Origin: Deltaproteobacteria bacterium
GTDB taxonomy: Bacteria; Desulfobacterota; Desulfobacteria; Desulfobacterales; Desulfosarcinaceae
Assembly: GCA_021824175.1 (NCBI GenBank)
Contig: JAKALP010000001.1
Coordinates: 124,001-188,000, forward strand
Direction of reading: 5' to 3'
DNA length: 64,000 bases
Both the position numbers and the translations under genes were made by a program. The notes beneath the pieces are model-generated. The model did no database searches, was not told the origin of the DNA, and saw only the letters and a program-made list of their open reading frames with translations. Below are positions 53,825 to 62,919 of this stretch, one piece after another (position 1 is the stretch's first letter; every line of letters begins with the position of its first letter).

Positions 53825-54715
53825 ATGAAGCGATCTCAATCGGCCATAGACAACCCCAAAGGCTTTACCCTGTTGGAAATCGCCATCGTGATGGTGATTA
53901 TCGGCATTTTGACCGGCGGCGGCGTCTCGCTGATGAAAATCCTCACCGAGCGCAAGATGCGCAACGAAACCGTTGACTACCTGGCGCAGGTCCGCGGGGC
54001 TTTGGTGAGTTATGCCATCAACAACGGCCGCCTGCCCTGGGCGGACGGCAGTACGGCCGGGTCCGGCGACGGCCAGGAAGATAATGGCGTCACCAATGGT
54101 TTTCTACCCTACCTGACGCTGCAAGCGGGGCCCAGGGACCCCTATAAACACGTCCTGCGCTACGAGGTCAACGCTAACCTGACCTCCAACAGCCGTGCGA
54201 CCACCTGCACAGCCCTCAAGAATGGCTTGAACACCCGGCCCCTGGTGGTGGACGGCGATGGCAGCGGGACAGCCTTCAACGTGGCGTTCGTGCTGGTCAG
54301 CGCCGGCCCCATGGATGCCGATAGCAACGGCAATGTGTTCGACACTTACAATAGCGGCACCCACCGGGGTAACAACGCCAACGGCAACCCCAATTACCTG
54401 CGTTATCCTCCCCAGCAAACCTTTGACGATTTGACGGTGTATATCGGCGGCAATGAACTCTTCGGGCAGGTCTGTGAGTATCTTAAACTGGCGGTGAACA
54501 ATACTTCCGGGGTCCGGGTGTATGTGCGCGATGTCACTCGCGGCGCCGACCTCGGATTTCTGAACGCCAACACCTCCAACAGCTACGATATCTTGTCGGG
54601 CAGCCGCATCGAGGTGCGCACCGCCGCCAATGGCCTCGGCGCCATCGTGAGCCCCTCCACCCCGCCCACACCGGTCATCCTGGCCGGCCGCGGCGCGACG
54701 ATCAATATTCCTTGA
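53825..54715 (+). CDS. Second type IV prepilin-like protein
   Basis: 296 residues. Prepilin motif KGFTLLEIAIVMVIIGILTGGG near the start. The globular part is large for a pilin and Asn/Gly-rich, with Cys in TTCTALKN and VCEYLKL that may form a disulfide. The long loop region GNNANGNPNYLRYPPQQTFDD suggests a minor, tip or adhesin-type pilin. It follows the first pilin by 79 bp. Confidence 0.85.
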   Translation: MKRSQSAIDNPKGFTLLEIAIVMVIIGILTGGGVSLMKILTERKMRNETVDYLAQVRGALVSYAINNGRLPWADGSTAGSGDGQEDNGVTNGFLPYLTLQAGPRDPYKHVLRYEVNANLTSNSRATTCTALKNGLNTRPLVVDGDGSGTAFNVAFVLVSAGPMDADSNGNVFDTYNSGTHRGNNANGNPNYLRYPPQQTFDDLTVYIGGNELFGQVCEYLKLAVNNTSGVRVYVRDVTRGADLGFLNANTSNSYDILSGSRIEVRTAANGLGAIVSPSTPPTPVILAGRGATINIP

Positions 54716-54716
54716 A

Positions 54717-54988
54717 GGGACTGAGGGACTGAGGGACAAAGGGGCTAAGGGACAAAGGCACACAGGGGCAAAGGCACAAAGGGACTCAGGGATTTAGAAG
54801 TATAGGGTGCATTTTAGACGCCATTGTAAATGTCAATGGTGCATGGAATGCACCCTACGTGTTTCTAAGCCTCGGCACGGTAGGGTGCGTTCTACGCACC
54901 ACCCCAATTCATTGCACTGGTGCATAAATGCACCCTACGCCTCAGACCCTCAGTCCCTTTGTGCCTTTGCCCCTTTGCGCCTTACGCC
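54717..54988. repeat. Inverted pair of octamer arrays D (unit GGGACTGA) with REP-like core
   Basis: Left arm 54717-54796 is ten consecutive octamers (GGGACTGA twice, GGGACAAA, GGGGCTAA and so on). Right arm 54942-54988 is inverted (TCAGTCCC, TTTGTGCC, TTTGCCCC, TTTGCGCC). In between TAGGGTGCATT and its complement recur four times (54804-54940). No gene. It separates the two convergent pilus blocks. Confidence 0.85.
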
Positions 54989-55030
54989 TGTAGTAAAACA
55001 CTCCGTCACCCTAATTACTACCGTATGCAC

Positions 55031-56245
55031 TTAATACGCCTTACCCATGGACCCCATGACATCATACAATGGCAGTAAAATAGAGAGCACAATCAAACCA
55101 AAGACCGCCCCCAGGGCGATGATGGCCATGGGTTCGATGGCGCTGAGCATGGCCTGGACCGTGCGCTTGACTTCCGTGTCGAAGTAATCTCCCAACCGCT
55201 TGAAAGATTGGTCCAGGGTACCGGTGGCCTCGCCGTTGCGCACGGCGCCCAGCAGCAGGGTGGGGTAGCCGCCCGCGCTTTCCAGGGCGCTGGCAATGGA
55301 CTCACCGCTTTCCACTTCCCGGTAGGCCAATTTCAGGCGATCTTCCAGGAAGCGGTTGCCCAGACCATTTTCGGATAAGGTAGTAAAGATTTGTTGAATG
55401 GCCATGCCGCTCTCAAACATGGTGGCGAAGTTGTGGCAGAGGCGGGCCAGGGCGATGTTTTTTAATACTCCACCCAGCAGGGGAATCCGCAAGAGCCAAC
55501 GGTCGAAACGCAGTCCGCCCTGCTCGGTGCGTTGAAAGAAGTAGAGCAGGCCCAAGCATACTGCTGCTCCGGCCACGAACCAGGGCCAGTTGGCCTTGAT
55601 GAATTCGCTGACCTTCAGAACCATCAGGGTCGCCTTGGGCACGGCCACCGACATCTCCGAGAGCACCTTGACCATCTGGGGCAGAACATAACCCACCCAC
55701 ACGCCGATGACCGCCACGATGGCCGTAATTACAAAAGAAGGGTAGATGGTGGCTTTCTTGATATGGGAGCGCAGTTCTTCTTTCCATTGCAGAAAAGCTG
55801 CCAATTGCTTCAGGCAGGCGGGCAGCACGCCGCTTTGCTCACCCATGCGGATGATGGCCAGCTCCAGCTTTTGAAACACATGCGGATGCGCGGACATGGC
55901 GTCATGCATGCTGCGACCGGCCTCCACGGACACTTTGATCTCGCCCGAAATATGGCGCATGGTCTTGGAGGGCAGGTAGCGGCTGTTCTCTTCCAGGGCG
56001 GAGAGAATGGGCAGACCGATCTCCAGGGTCTGGGCCAGGCGCAAGTAGAATTCAACCACGGCACGCAGATTGACCCTCCCGCCGCGCCAGCGGGCCCAGC
56101 CGCTCTCCTTGAGCGGGCGGCAATGGATCAGGGTCAGGCCGCTGATTCCCAGTTTGCGCTCCACATCGCTTTCATCAAAGGCGGTGGATACTCCCCGGGT
56201 CACGCGGCCATTGTCGTCGACCGCTTTGTATTCGAAATTAGGCAT
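55031..56245 (-). CDS. mshG: Inner-membrane platform protein MshG (PilC/GspF family)
   Basis: 404 residues with two GspF repeats, each with a helical cytoplasmic domain and membrane helices (about 168-190, 215-235 and 375-400). AYREVESGESIASALESAGGYPTLLLGAVRNGEATGTL is the conserved second-repeat segment; the first repeat has EVSVEAGRSMHDAM-like sequence. Acts with the ATPase to add pilin subunits. Overlaps mshE by 8 bp. Confidence 0.92.
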   Translation of the reverse strand: MPNFEYKAVDDNGRVTRGVSTAFDESDVERKLGISGLTLIHCRPLKESGWARWRGGRVNLRAVVEFYLRLAQTLEIGLPILSALEENSRYLPSKTMRHISGEIKVSVEAGRSMHDAMSAHPHVFQKLELAIIRMGEQSGVLPACLKQLAAFLQWKEELRSHIKKATIYPSFVITAIVAVIGVWVGYVLPQMVKVLSEMSVAVPKATLMVLKVSEFIKANWPWFVAGAAVCLGLLYFFQRTEQGGLRFDRWLLRIPLLGGVLKNIALARLCHNFATMFESGMAIQQIFTTLSENGLGNRFLEDRLKLAYREVESGESIASALESAGGYPTLLLGAVRNGEATGTLDQSFKRLGDYFDTEVKRTVQAMLSAIEPMAIIALGAVFGLIVLSILLPLYDVMGSMGKAY

Positions 56246-57890
56246 AATTGACGATCACGCGCGTGATCTCCTCCAGGGAGGTCAGGTGGCGGGCCACTTT
56301 CTTCAAGGCCTGGCGGAACATCAACACCGTGCCCGCGGCCGTGGCCGTATCTTCGATTTCGCGGTGCAGAGCGCCGGCAAAAATCATCTTTTCAATATTG
56401 CGATCCACGATGATGACTTCGTAGATGCCGGCCCGGCCGCGATAACCTGACTGGAAGCAACTGTCGCAGCCTTTGGGTTTGGCCATTTCCGTGGGCGGCT
56501 CCATGCCGTTGCGCACAAAGAGGGCCCGTTCTTCTTCGGTGATGGGCTCGCGCGCGGCGCAGTTGGGGCACAGCAGACGCACCAGGCGTTGGGCCACGAT
56601 CATGGAGAGCGCCGAAGCCAGAATGCTGGCGTTAATGCCCAGGTCAAGCAAGCGGTTGATGGCCGAGGCCGCATCATTGGTGTGCAGGGTGGAGAGCACC
56701 AGGTGACCGGTCAGAGCCGCGCGCATGGCCAGATCGGCCGTGATCTTGTCCCGGATTTCGCCCACTAGGATCACGTCCGGGTCCTGGCGCATGGCCGAGC
56801 GCAGGGCATTTTCAAAAGTCAGTCCCGCCTTGACGTTCACCGCGGTCTGGCGGATGGTGGGAATCACATACTCAATGGGATCTTCCACGGTCATGCAGTT
56901 GATGCTGGGGCTGTTGATGGCCATCAGGGCCGTATACAGGGTTGTGGTCTTGCCTGAGCCGGTGGGACCCGTGGTCAGAATCAAGCCATAGGGACGGTGG
57001 ATGGTACGTTCGAAGCGTTTCAGATCGTCTTCTTCCAAACCCAAATTCTTCAAGTCGCCCACTACCTTGCTGTAGATCAGCAGGCGCATGACCACGGTTT
57101 CGCCCAACTGAGTGGGGAAGGTGGAGACGCGGATGTCGAAGGCGCCCACGTTGCTCTGGTATTTGATGCGGCCGTCGTGGGGGATGTTGGGGTTGGAGAT
57201 ATCCATGTCGGCCATGATCTTGTAACGGGTGATCAGGGGCTGCTGGAACTTCTTCGCAAACAGATACATCTGGTGCAGTACGCCGTCGATGCGGTAGTAA
57301 ACCCGCACCAGGTTGGCGTCGGGCACCACATGGATATCGCTGGCGCCCACCACGTAGCCTTTATCGATGAGCAGGCTGGAGAGTTTGATGATGCGATTGT
57401 CTTCGGTGGTGTCGCCCGCGGCCTGGGAGTAGGTCAGGGTGTTGATTTCATCATCCAGGGTCTGGGCCGTCTTGTAGTAAACTTCGATGGCCTTAGCGAT
57501 CCACTTCTTGGGCGCGATGAAGGTCTCCACGCGCTGGCCCACCAGGCGCGCCAGCTTGTCGCGCGCAATGACGTCAAAAGGGTTGTTGGTGGCCGCCTGG
57601 AGCGCGCCGTTGTTCACCGCAAAGGGAAACATGCCGGTGTCGTTGACGAATTCTAGGGGTACGCGGGTTATCAGGCTCTGGTCGATCTCCACATTCTCCG
57701 TGTCGAGAATTTTGGCCCCGCTTTGCACGGCAATGGCCATCTGCAGATCTTCTTCGGTCACCCAGCCCAGGCGCTGGAGCACGTCGCCGAGCATTTGGCC
57801 GGTCTTTTTGCTTTCCATCAGAGCCAGCTTGAGCTGGTCCCCATCGATGAACCCCATTTCCATGAGGATATCGCCGATGCGCTTTTTCAT
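56238..57890 (-). CDS. mshE: Pilus extension ATPase MshE (PilB/GspE family)
   Basis: 550 residues. N-terminal T2SSE_N domain (MKKRIGDILMEMGFIDGDQLKLAL), the type that binds cyclic di-GMP in MshE. ATPase core with Walker A GPTGSGKTTTLY, Asp box, Walker B VILVGEIRD and His box. The zinc-binding insert is LCPNCAAREP...GCDSCFQSGYRGR (Cys-x2-Cys twice). Overlaps mshN and mshG on either side. Confidence 0.94.
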   Translation of the reverse strand: MKKRIGDILMEMGFIDGDQLKLALMESKKTGQMLGDVLQRLGWVTEEDLQMAIAVQSGAKILDTENVEIDQSLITRVPLEFVNDTGMFPFAVNNGALQAATNNPFDVIARDKLARLVGQRVETFIAPKKWIAKAIEVYYKTAQTLDDEINTLTYSQAAGDTTEDNRIIKLSSLLIDKGYVVGASDIHVVPDANLVRVYYRIDGVLHQMYLFAKKFQQPLITRYKIMADMDISNPNIPHDGRIKYQSNVGAFDIRVSTFPTQLGETVVMRLLIYSKVVGDLKNLGLEEDDLKRFERTIHRPYGLILTTGPTGSGKTTTLYTALMAINSPSINCMTVEDPIEYVIPTIRQTAVNVKAGLTFENALRSAMRQDPDVILVGEIRDKITADLAMRAALTGHLVLSTLHTNDAASAINRLLDLGINASILASALSMIVAQRLVRLLCPNCAAREPITEEERALFVRNGMEPPTEMAKPKGCDSCFQSGYRGRAGIYEVIIVDRNIEKMIFAGALHREIEDTATAAGTVLMFRQALKKVARHLTSLEEITRVIVNYA

Positions 57891-59077
57891 GGGCTGGTTC
57901 CTTCCGTGTCGGGGTTGATGGCCAGATCGGCCCGCAAGGCGCGGATGCGCTGGGCCACGCGCTTGCGCGTTTGCACCTCCAGATCCGGTGATTGCTTCAG
58001 GAACCTGGAGTAGTAATCAACGGCCTGTCGGTACTGCTGCTGCTGGTCCAGGGCCACGGCCATATTGAAGAGCAGGCGCGGGTCGTTGGGTTTGAATGCT
58101 TCCGCCTTGATGTACCACTTCACTGCTTCGTCCGCCCGGCCAAGGTTGCGGCAGGCCACGCCTTTGTGGAAGAAAATCTCGTAGAGCGGCGGATCGGGCA
58201 GGGCCGCGATATGGTCCAGCAGTTCGAGGGCCTCGGCCGGCCGGCCGCAGCCGATCTGGGCAATGGCCAGATTCAAGCCCACCCTGGGGTTGGCCGGCGC
58301 CTTGCGATAAAGATCAGAGGCCATGGCCAGGGCATTGGTGTAGGCGTCCTGTTGAAGATAGGCGCAGGTCAAGTTAAAGGCGGCGTCAAAATGGTCTGGA
58401 TCGATTTTGAGTACTTCCCGGTACATGACGATCGCTTCGGCGATGCGCTCCTGGCGGTGGTAGGTGAGTGCTTTGCGGTAGAAGCGTTCGGCCGCGGCCC
58501 GCTGTTTTTGGGAAAGCGTGGTTGTGGCGGTCGTGACAGTGGGGCTGTCGGCCGGCATAGGCTTTGTGCCTGCTTTGGGTGCTTTGGTGCTCGCAATTCT
58601 GGTGTGGGAAGTCTTCTGGGAGGTGCTCGTATTTTTGGGTGTAGCATTTGCCGCGTCTGGTGTGGCTGGGGCGGCAGTCGGGGTCGGCTGGGTTGAAACA
58701 GCAGCCGGCGCGTCAACACGGGCGGGCGCCGGTGCCGCCGAGGCCGTGCTCAAACCAGCAGGTTTTTCTTCTTCTTCATCGGCCGGCCCAGCATTGGGCA
58801 GCGTTGCCACGGATGTGCTGCTGGTATCAGCGGTCTCCTGCACGGCCGAGACAGCCGCTGGTGTTTGCAGGCGCGGGTGCGGCTTTTGGGCTGGGGTCAA
58901 GAGCCACCAGAGAGCGCCAGCTCCCACCGCCAAAATCGTTGCGGCGATCAGGGCCTGGCGCCAATCCATTTTCGGGCGTCGCGATCGAGGCGTCGAAATG
59001 ACGGCGCCGTCTCCGGGGTGGTCGCCGGACATTTGATCACCGTGGTGTTTGCGAAGGGCGTCGTTGAGCAGGCTCAC
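57887..59077 (-). CDS. mshN: MshN-like TPR protein
   Basis: 396 residues: a short cytoplasmic start (MSLLNDALRKHH), one membrane helix (about 44-62), a long Ala/Pro/Thr-rich linker (70-190) and TPR repeats (about 195-385) with the A-x-x-x-F-x-x-A-L pattern (AERFYRKALTYHRQERIAEAI, HFDAAFNLTCAYL). Same layout as MshN. Its ATG overlaps the stop of mshM by 4 bp. Confidence 0.8.
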   Translation of the reverse strand: MSLLNDALRKHHGDQMSGDHPGDGAVISTPRSRRPKMDWRQALIAATILAVGAGALWWLLTPAQKPHPRLQTPAAVSAVQETADTSSTSVATLPNAGPADEEEEKPAGLSTASAAPAPARVDAPAAVSTQPTPTAAPATPDAANATPKNTSTSQKTSHTRIASTKAPKAGTKPMPADSPTVTTATTTLSQKQRAAAERFYRKALTYHRQERIAEAIVMYREVLKIDPDHFDAAFNLTCAYLQQDAYTNALAMASDLYRKAPANPRVGLNLAIAQIGCGRPAEALELLDHIAALPDPPLYEIFFHKGVACRNLGRADEAVKWYIKAEAFKPNDPRLLFNMAVALDQQQQYRQAVDYYSRFLKQSPDLEVQTRKRVAQRIRALRADLAINPDTEGTSP

Positions 59078-60021
59078 GGCAAACCTCCCTGCCCGCTGGA
59101 GCGGGGCCCCACGGCCGGCATGGCTTGCCAGCCGCGGCGCAGCCAGCTTTTCCAGGAGCGCTGGCCCATGAGCTCTTCATGGGCGGCCAAGACATGGGCC
59201 AGGTCCACCAGGTGGCTGTCGGCGGCGTAGGCCGCGGTCAAGGCCAGGTCGCACAGCTTGTTGATCATGCGGGGCACACCGTTGGACAGACGGTAAACCC
59301 GGCTCGCGGCCTTAGCCGTAAAGCGTACCTGACCCTGGTTGCCGGCCACGGCCAGACGGCGTTCGATATAGGCGCCGATCTCGTCACGGCCCAGAAAGTC
59401 CAGGCGGCAATGAATGGCGATGCGCTGCTGAAGTTGTCGCAGTTCCGGACCTTCTAGCAAGTTCATCAGTTCTGGCTGTCCGACCAGCACGATTTGCAGC
59501 AGTTTGTTCTTGTCGGTTTCCAGGTTGGAGAGCAGGCGCAGATCTTCCATCGTTTGCCTGGGCATGGTCTGGGCATCATCGATGATGATCACCACCGGCG
59601 CGGCGCTGGCATGATTGATCAGAAATCCATTGAGCCGGTCCAGCAACTCCTTTTTGCTGGCGCCTGCCTCGCAATTGATGCCCAGATCCTCCAGAATGCA
59701 GGCGATGAGCTCCACGCCGCTCAGCGACGGATTGATTACATAAACCGTGCGGGCCCGGCCCTCCAATTTATCCAATAGCGCGCGGCAGAGGGTGGTTTTG
59801 CCCGTGCCGACTTCGCCGGTGAGCAACATGAAACCCATGAGCCCTTTGATGCCGTATTGAAGCTTTTCCAAGACCGCCAGGTGCGTATCGGAAAGAAACA
59901 GGAATTCCGGGTCAGGTGTGATGGAAAAGGGGATTCCGCGCAGATTGAAAAATTCCGCGTAAATGCGCTGCGGCACGCTGGGCGCCGCGCTGATTGGTGG
60001 ATAGACCAAGCTCCAGGCCAT
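59074..60021 (-). CDS. mshM: MshM/ExeA-type AAA ATPase
   Basis: 315 residues. Begins a few residues before the family start (YAEFFNLRGIPFSITPDPEFLF). Walker A LLTGEVGTGKTTLCRAL, Walker B VVIIIDDAQ and sensor region LRLLSNLETDKNKLLQIVLVGQPEL. No C-terminal peptidoglycan-binding domain, as in MshM. ExeA-like ATPases help place secretin in the envelope. First gene of the minus-strand block M-N-E-G. Confidence 0.88.
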   Translation of the reverse strand: MAWSLVYPPISAAPSVPQRIYAEFFNLRGIPFSITPDPEFLFLSDTHLAVLEKLQYGIKGLMGFMLLTGEVGTGKTTLCRALLDKLEGRARTVYVINPSLSGVELIACILEDLGINCEAGASKKELLDRLNGFLINHASAAPVVIIIDDAQTMPRQTMEDLRLLSNLETDKNKLLQIVLVGQPELMNLLEGPELRQLQQRIAIHCRLDFLGRDEIGAYIERRLAVAGNQGQVRFTAKAASRVYRLSNGVPRMINKLCDLALTAAYAADSHLVDLAHVLAAHEELMGQRSWKSWLRRGWQAMPAVGPRSSGQGGLP

Positions 60022-60333
60022 ACCTTGCCATCCATTTCGAGTATCGTCTCAGGCCATCGCACCCGACGCAATGCATCCAATGGACGCATGGGCCCAAACC
60101 ATTGCACCTGACGATGGCAACAGCAGAGCAGCAAGTAATATGCCGATTTCCTGATTGGTTTTTAATTGTTATAAAACAAATGGTTAGTTGGGCCAGAAGT
60201 AAAGGGTGGCCCTGGGGGCCAGCCAAATGAATGGGGGATTGACGCTGGTTATGGCCGTGCGGATGTCAAAAAAACGGCGCAAGACAGAAGAATCGGCCGC
60301 TGACAGCCGGCCTTGGTGAGTGTAAGTCAGGAG

Positions 60334-60469
60334 TGTTGCATGGTATGGGCTTTCGCGTACTCGTACTCGTACTCGTACGCGTACGCGAAATTCTTTTTAA
60401 ATCATTCGAGTACGAGTACGCGTACGAGTACGCGTACGATAAGGCAGAGGCCTCATGCTTCATGCAACA
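60334..60469. repeat. Inverted element E with hexamer arrays (unit TCGTAC)
   Basis: Outer ends TGTTGCATG and CATGCAACA enclose GCGTAC, TCGTAC x3, GCGTAC (60355-60384) and, inverted, GAGTAC, GAGTAC, GCGTAC, GAGTAC, GCGTAC (60408-60437). A single strand could fold into one long hairpin. The rest of 60022-60558 has no gene. Confidence 0.85.
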
Positions 60470-60558
60470 GTCGCGACTCACACCCGGCCTTGGTATGGAG
60501 CTTTACAGGTATGCGGCCGGCAGATTAAGATCCGGCCCGATTTGAATGGAGGGTGCTG

Positions 60559-61227
60559 ATGGCGAAGAAATTGGAGAAATTGGATATCGATCGTTTTGTG
60601 GCCCTGTTGACCCAGGCTTATAGCCAGTGGCAGGCGCCCATTATCACTTTCATCGCCAACCGGGGCGGCACGCCCTTCGAAATTCTGGTTTCCACGATTT
60701 TATCGCTGCGAACCAAAGATGAAGTGACCTCCCAGGCCGCGGCCCGGCTTTTTGAAAAGGCCCGCACGCCGAAGGCGCTTCTGGCCCTGGGAGAAAAAGA
60801 GACGGCTCGCCTGATCTATCCGGTGGGCTTTTATCCCACCAAGGCCCAGCGGTTGATGGAGATCAGCCGGCTGATCATCGAACGCCACCAAGGCCAGGTG
60901 CCGGACACCATGGAAGAACTGCTGGCCCTGCCCGGCGTGGGGCGCAAGACCGCCAATCTGGTGCTGGTGGAAGGTTTTCGCCAGGACGCCATCTGCGTGG
61001 ACACCCACGTGCACCGCATCAGCAACCGCATCGGCTACGTGCGTACCAAAACCCCCGAACAGACCGAGATGGCCCTGCGCGCCAAACTGCCCCGCAAACA
61101 CTGGATCAAATACAACGAACTGCTGGTGGCCTTTGGCCAGGTGCTCTGCCGGCCGGTGTCGCCCCATTGCAGCCAGTGCCCGGTGGCGGGTATGTGCCCG
61201 CGCATTGGGGTGGTCCGATCTCGCTGA
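60559..61227 (+). CDS. nth: Endonuclease III (DNA glycosylase/AP lyase)
   Basis: 222 residues from the ATG at 60559 (GGAGG 6 nt upstream); a GTG two codons earlier is possible. HhH-GPD fold with LPGVGRKTANLVL (hairpin and catalytic Lys), the catalytic Asp in CVDTHVHRISNR and the 4Fe-4S cluster cysteines spaced Cys-x6-Cys-x2-Cys-x5-Cys (CRPVSPHCSQCPVAGMC). Removes oxidised pyrimidines. Flanked on both sides by inverted hexamer elements. Confidence 0.96.
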   Translation: MAKKLEKLDIDRFVALLTQAYSQWQAPIITFIANRGGTPFEILVSTILSLRTKDEVTSQAAARLFEKARTPKALLALGEKETARLIYPVGFYPTKAQRLMEISRLIIERHQGQVPDTMEELLALPGVGRKTANLVLVEGFRQDAICVDTHVHRISNRIGYVRTKTPEQTEMALRAKLPRKHWIKYNELLVAFGQVLCRPVSPHCSQCPVAGMCPRIGVVRSR

Positions 61228-61271
61228 TGGAGGTGGCCACGAGCGTAATTCTGGTGTGTTGCTTTGATCAG

Positions 61272-61332
61272 AATCGGTATCGGCATCGGTATCGCTATCG
61301 TAGTGTTTCGATTCCGATTCCGATACCGATAA
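61272..61332. repeat. Inverted pair of hexamer arrays F (unit TATCGG)
   Basis: AATCGG, TATCGG, CATCGG, TATCGC, TATCGT (61272-61301), then inverted CGATTC twice, CGATAC, CGATAA (61309-61332). A GGCCGT/ACGGCC hairpin follows. Confidence 0.8.
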
Positions 61333-61444
61333 CAGGGCCGTGCAACGGCCGTGGCTCACACACACGGTAGCAATCGGGCCATTGATTTTTATTTGCCAAT
61401 GAAATAGACTAAGTTTATGGACTAAGTCTAAAAAGGATATCACC

Positions 61445-61666
61445 ATGGAAACTGTAAATGTACATGAGGCCAAAACCCAGTTCTCAAAGTTGCTGGCCCG
61501 TGCTCATTCGGGCGAGGAAATCGTCATTGCCAAATCAGGAGAGCCCTACGCTAAGCTTGTCCCCATCACCAAAGTTAAAAAGCGGCGCCCCGGCATCGCC
61601 AAGGGCGCGGTGACCGATGCCTTTTTTGAGCCTTTGCCCGAAGAAGAGCTGCGGCGGTGGGAGTAG
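61445..61666 (+). CDS. Phd/YefM-family antitoxin
   Basis: 73 residues. METVNVHEAKTQFSKLLARAHSGEEIVIAKSGEPYAKLVP is the DNA-binding and dimerisation part of Phd/YefM proteins. The C-terminal 25 residues (FFEPLPEEELRRWE) form the usual toxin-binding acidic/aromatic tail. The stop lies 5 bp before the PIN toxin start, so the two are one operon that the antitoxin should repress. Confidence 0.92.
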   Translation: METVNVHEAKTQFSKLLARAHSGEEIVIAKSGEPYAKLVPITKVKKRRPGIAKGAVTDAFFEPLPEEELRRWE

Positions 61667-61671
61667 ACGCA

Positions 61672-62052
61672 ATGATTGTAGATACACACATCCTCTTATG
61701 GTGGCTGTTTGACGATCCGCGTTTGTCGGCCAAAAGCCGTGAGATATTAAGGAATACGGATAATGTGATTTATGTCAGCGCCGCCTCGGTATGGGAAATT
61801 GCTACGAAGTTTCGTTTGGGAAAACTCAATGAGGCCGCTTCAGTTGCCAAGAATGTCCCCATGTGGATCAAGCGGGCCGGATTTCAAGCCTTGCCTGTAA
61901 CGGCCGAGCATGCGCAGTTGGCCGGAAGCTGGAAGATGGCCCATCGGGATCCTTTTGATCGTATGCTGGCGGCCCAAGCCAAACTAGAAAAAGTGCCTTT
62001 GATCAGCGATGATTCACAAATGTCCGCTTTCCCGATAGTGATCATTACTTAG
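61672..62052 (+). CDS. PIN-domain toxin (VapC-like ribonuclease)
   Basis: 126 residues from ATG 61672. Acidic residues of the PIN active site: Asp4 in IVDTHILLWWLFDD, Glu in SAASVWEIATK and the Asp pair in HRDPFDRMLAAQA, followed by PLISDD. Cleaves RNA when freed from its antitoxin. An in-frame GTG at 61657 overlaps the antitoxin and is less likely. Confidence 0.93.
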   Translation: MIVDTHILLWWLFDDPRLSAKSREILRNTDNVIYVSAASVWEIATKFRLGKLNEAASVAKNVPMWIKRAGFQALPVTAEHAQLAGSWKMAHRDPFDRMLAAQAKLEKVPLISDDSQMSAFPIVIIT

Positions 62053-62354
62053 ACTTGGCGCCGGTCAGGCCCCACTTTATGCACGGTTAACCTGTGACAT
62101 GATTGGTTCTTCATTCAGAGCAACCGCATTTGAACTCTTCTATTCGAGTAGTCACCCTTATTGGCATCAGCATCAATTCTTTTATTGCAAAAGATGAAAG
62201 CGAAGAACAAAAATTTGAGTATAGGTTAATTAAGGCCATGGACTTATTTGATTCTAAAGCTCTTGTCTTTCAAGAGTTCAAGGTACTCCTTGAGAAACCA
62301 GTAGCAGATCCTATTGTCGACACAAAAACAACAGCCATAGGTAGGAGGAATAAC
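62053..62354. other. Gap upstream of a small secreted protein
   Basis: An open frame continues upstream of the next gene (from 62103) but lacks a ribosome site before any early ATG and resembles nothing known. AT-rich. I see no certain gene. Confidence 0.45.
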
Positions 62355-62846
62355 ATGTGGCGAATCGCTCTGTTTATTATTTTGTTTATGCCTGCATTGG
62401 TACTATGCGAAAATTATGTTGGGAATAAATATTCCGCCACATTGTTTTCAATTGAGATTCCTGCGGGCATGAAAATAGACGAATCTGATGTTAACCAAAT
62501 TTGCCTGGTATTCGATAATGATCCTGATCAGGCTCTCGGAACTATAAGTGTGTCTTCCAAAAGCCATAAGAGTATTATCGACAAGGATGAGGCATGGCAA
62601 AAAATCCGTTCAATGACACTTAGCGGAAGAACGATGCTTAGCGAAGGAGAGGTTCAATTCGCTGATCGGAAATGGAAAAGCATTTCAGTGATGGATGAGA
62701 CTGGCAGCTGCAAAGTTAAAAGCAATGCTTTCTATGCATTCTCCCAAACAGCTACCTTTTCATTTCACTATCATTGTGATCCATCAAATTGTGAAAAAAT
62801 CACAGATGCCTTTAATAAAATTACCTCCTCACTCAGAATCAATTGA
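62355..62846 (+). CDS. Small secreted protein of unknown function
   Basis: 163 residues from the ATG at 62355 preceded by AGGAGG. A Sec signal (MWRIALFIILFMPALVLC) is followed by a beta-rich mature part (SATLFSIEIPAGMKIDESDVNQI, QALGTISVSSK) with paired Cys (HCDPSNCEK). Base composition is more AT-rich than its neighbours, hinting at transfer. No family recognised. Confidence 0.6.
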   Translation: MWRIALFIILFMPALVLCENYVGNKYSATLFSIEIPAGMKIDESDVNQICLVFDNDPDQALGTISVSSKSHKSIIDKDEAWQKIRSMTLSGRTMLSEGEVQFADRKWKSISVMDETGSCKVKSNAFYAFSQTATFSFHYHCDPSNCEKITDAFNKITSSLRIN

Positions 62847-62919
62847 AGAAGGTACAACGTGTGGGCACAGGACGGGGAGGGGCTGCCGTCTGTGATGCTG
62901 GCCTTTTATTTGAAGAATA

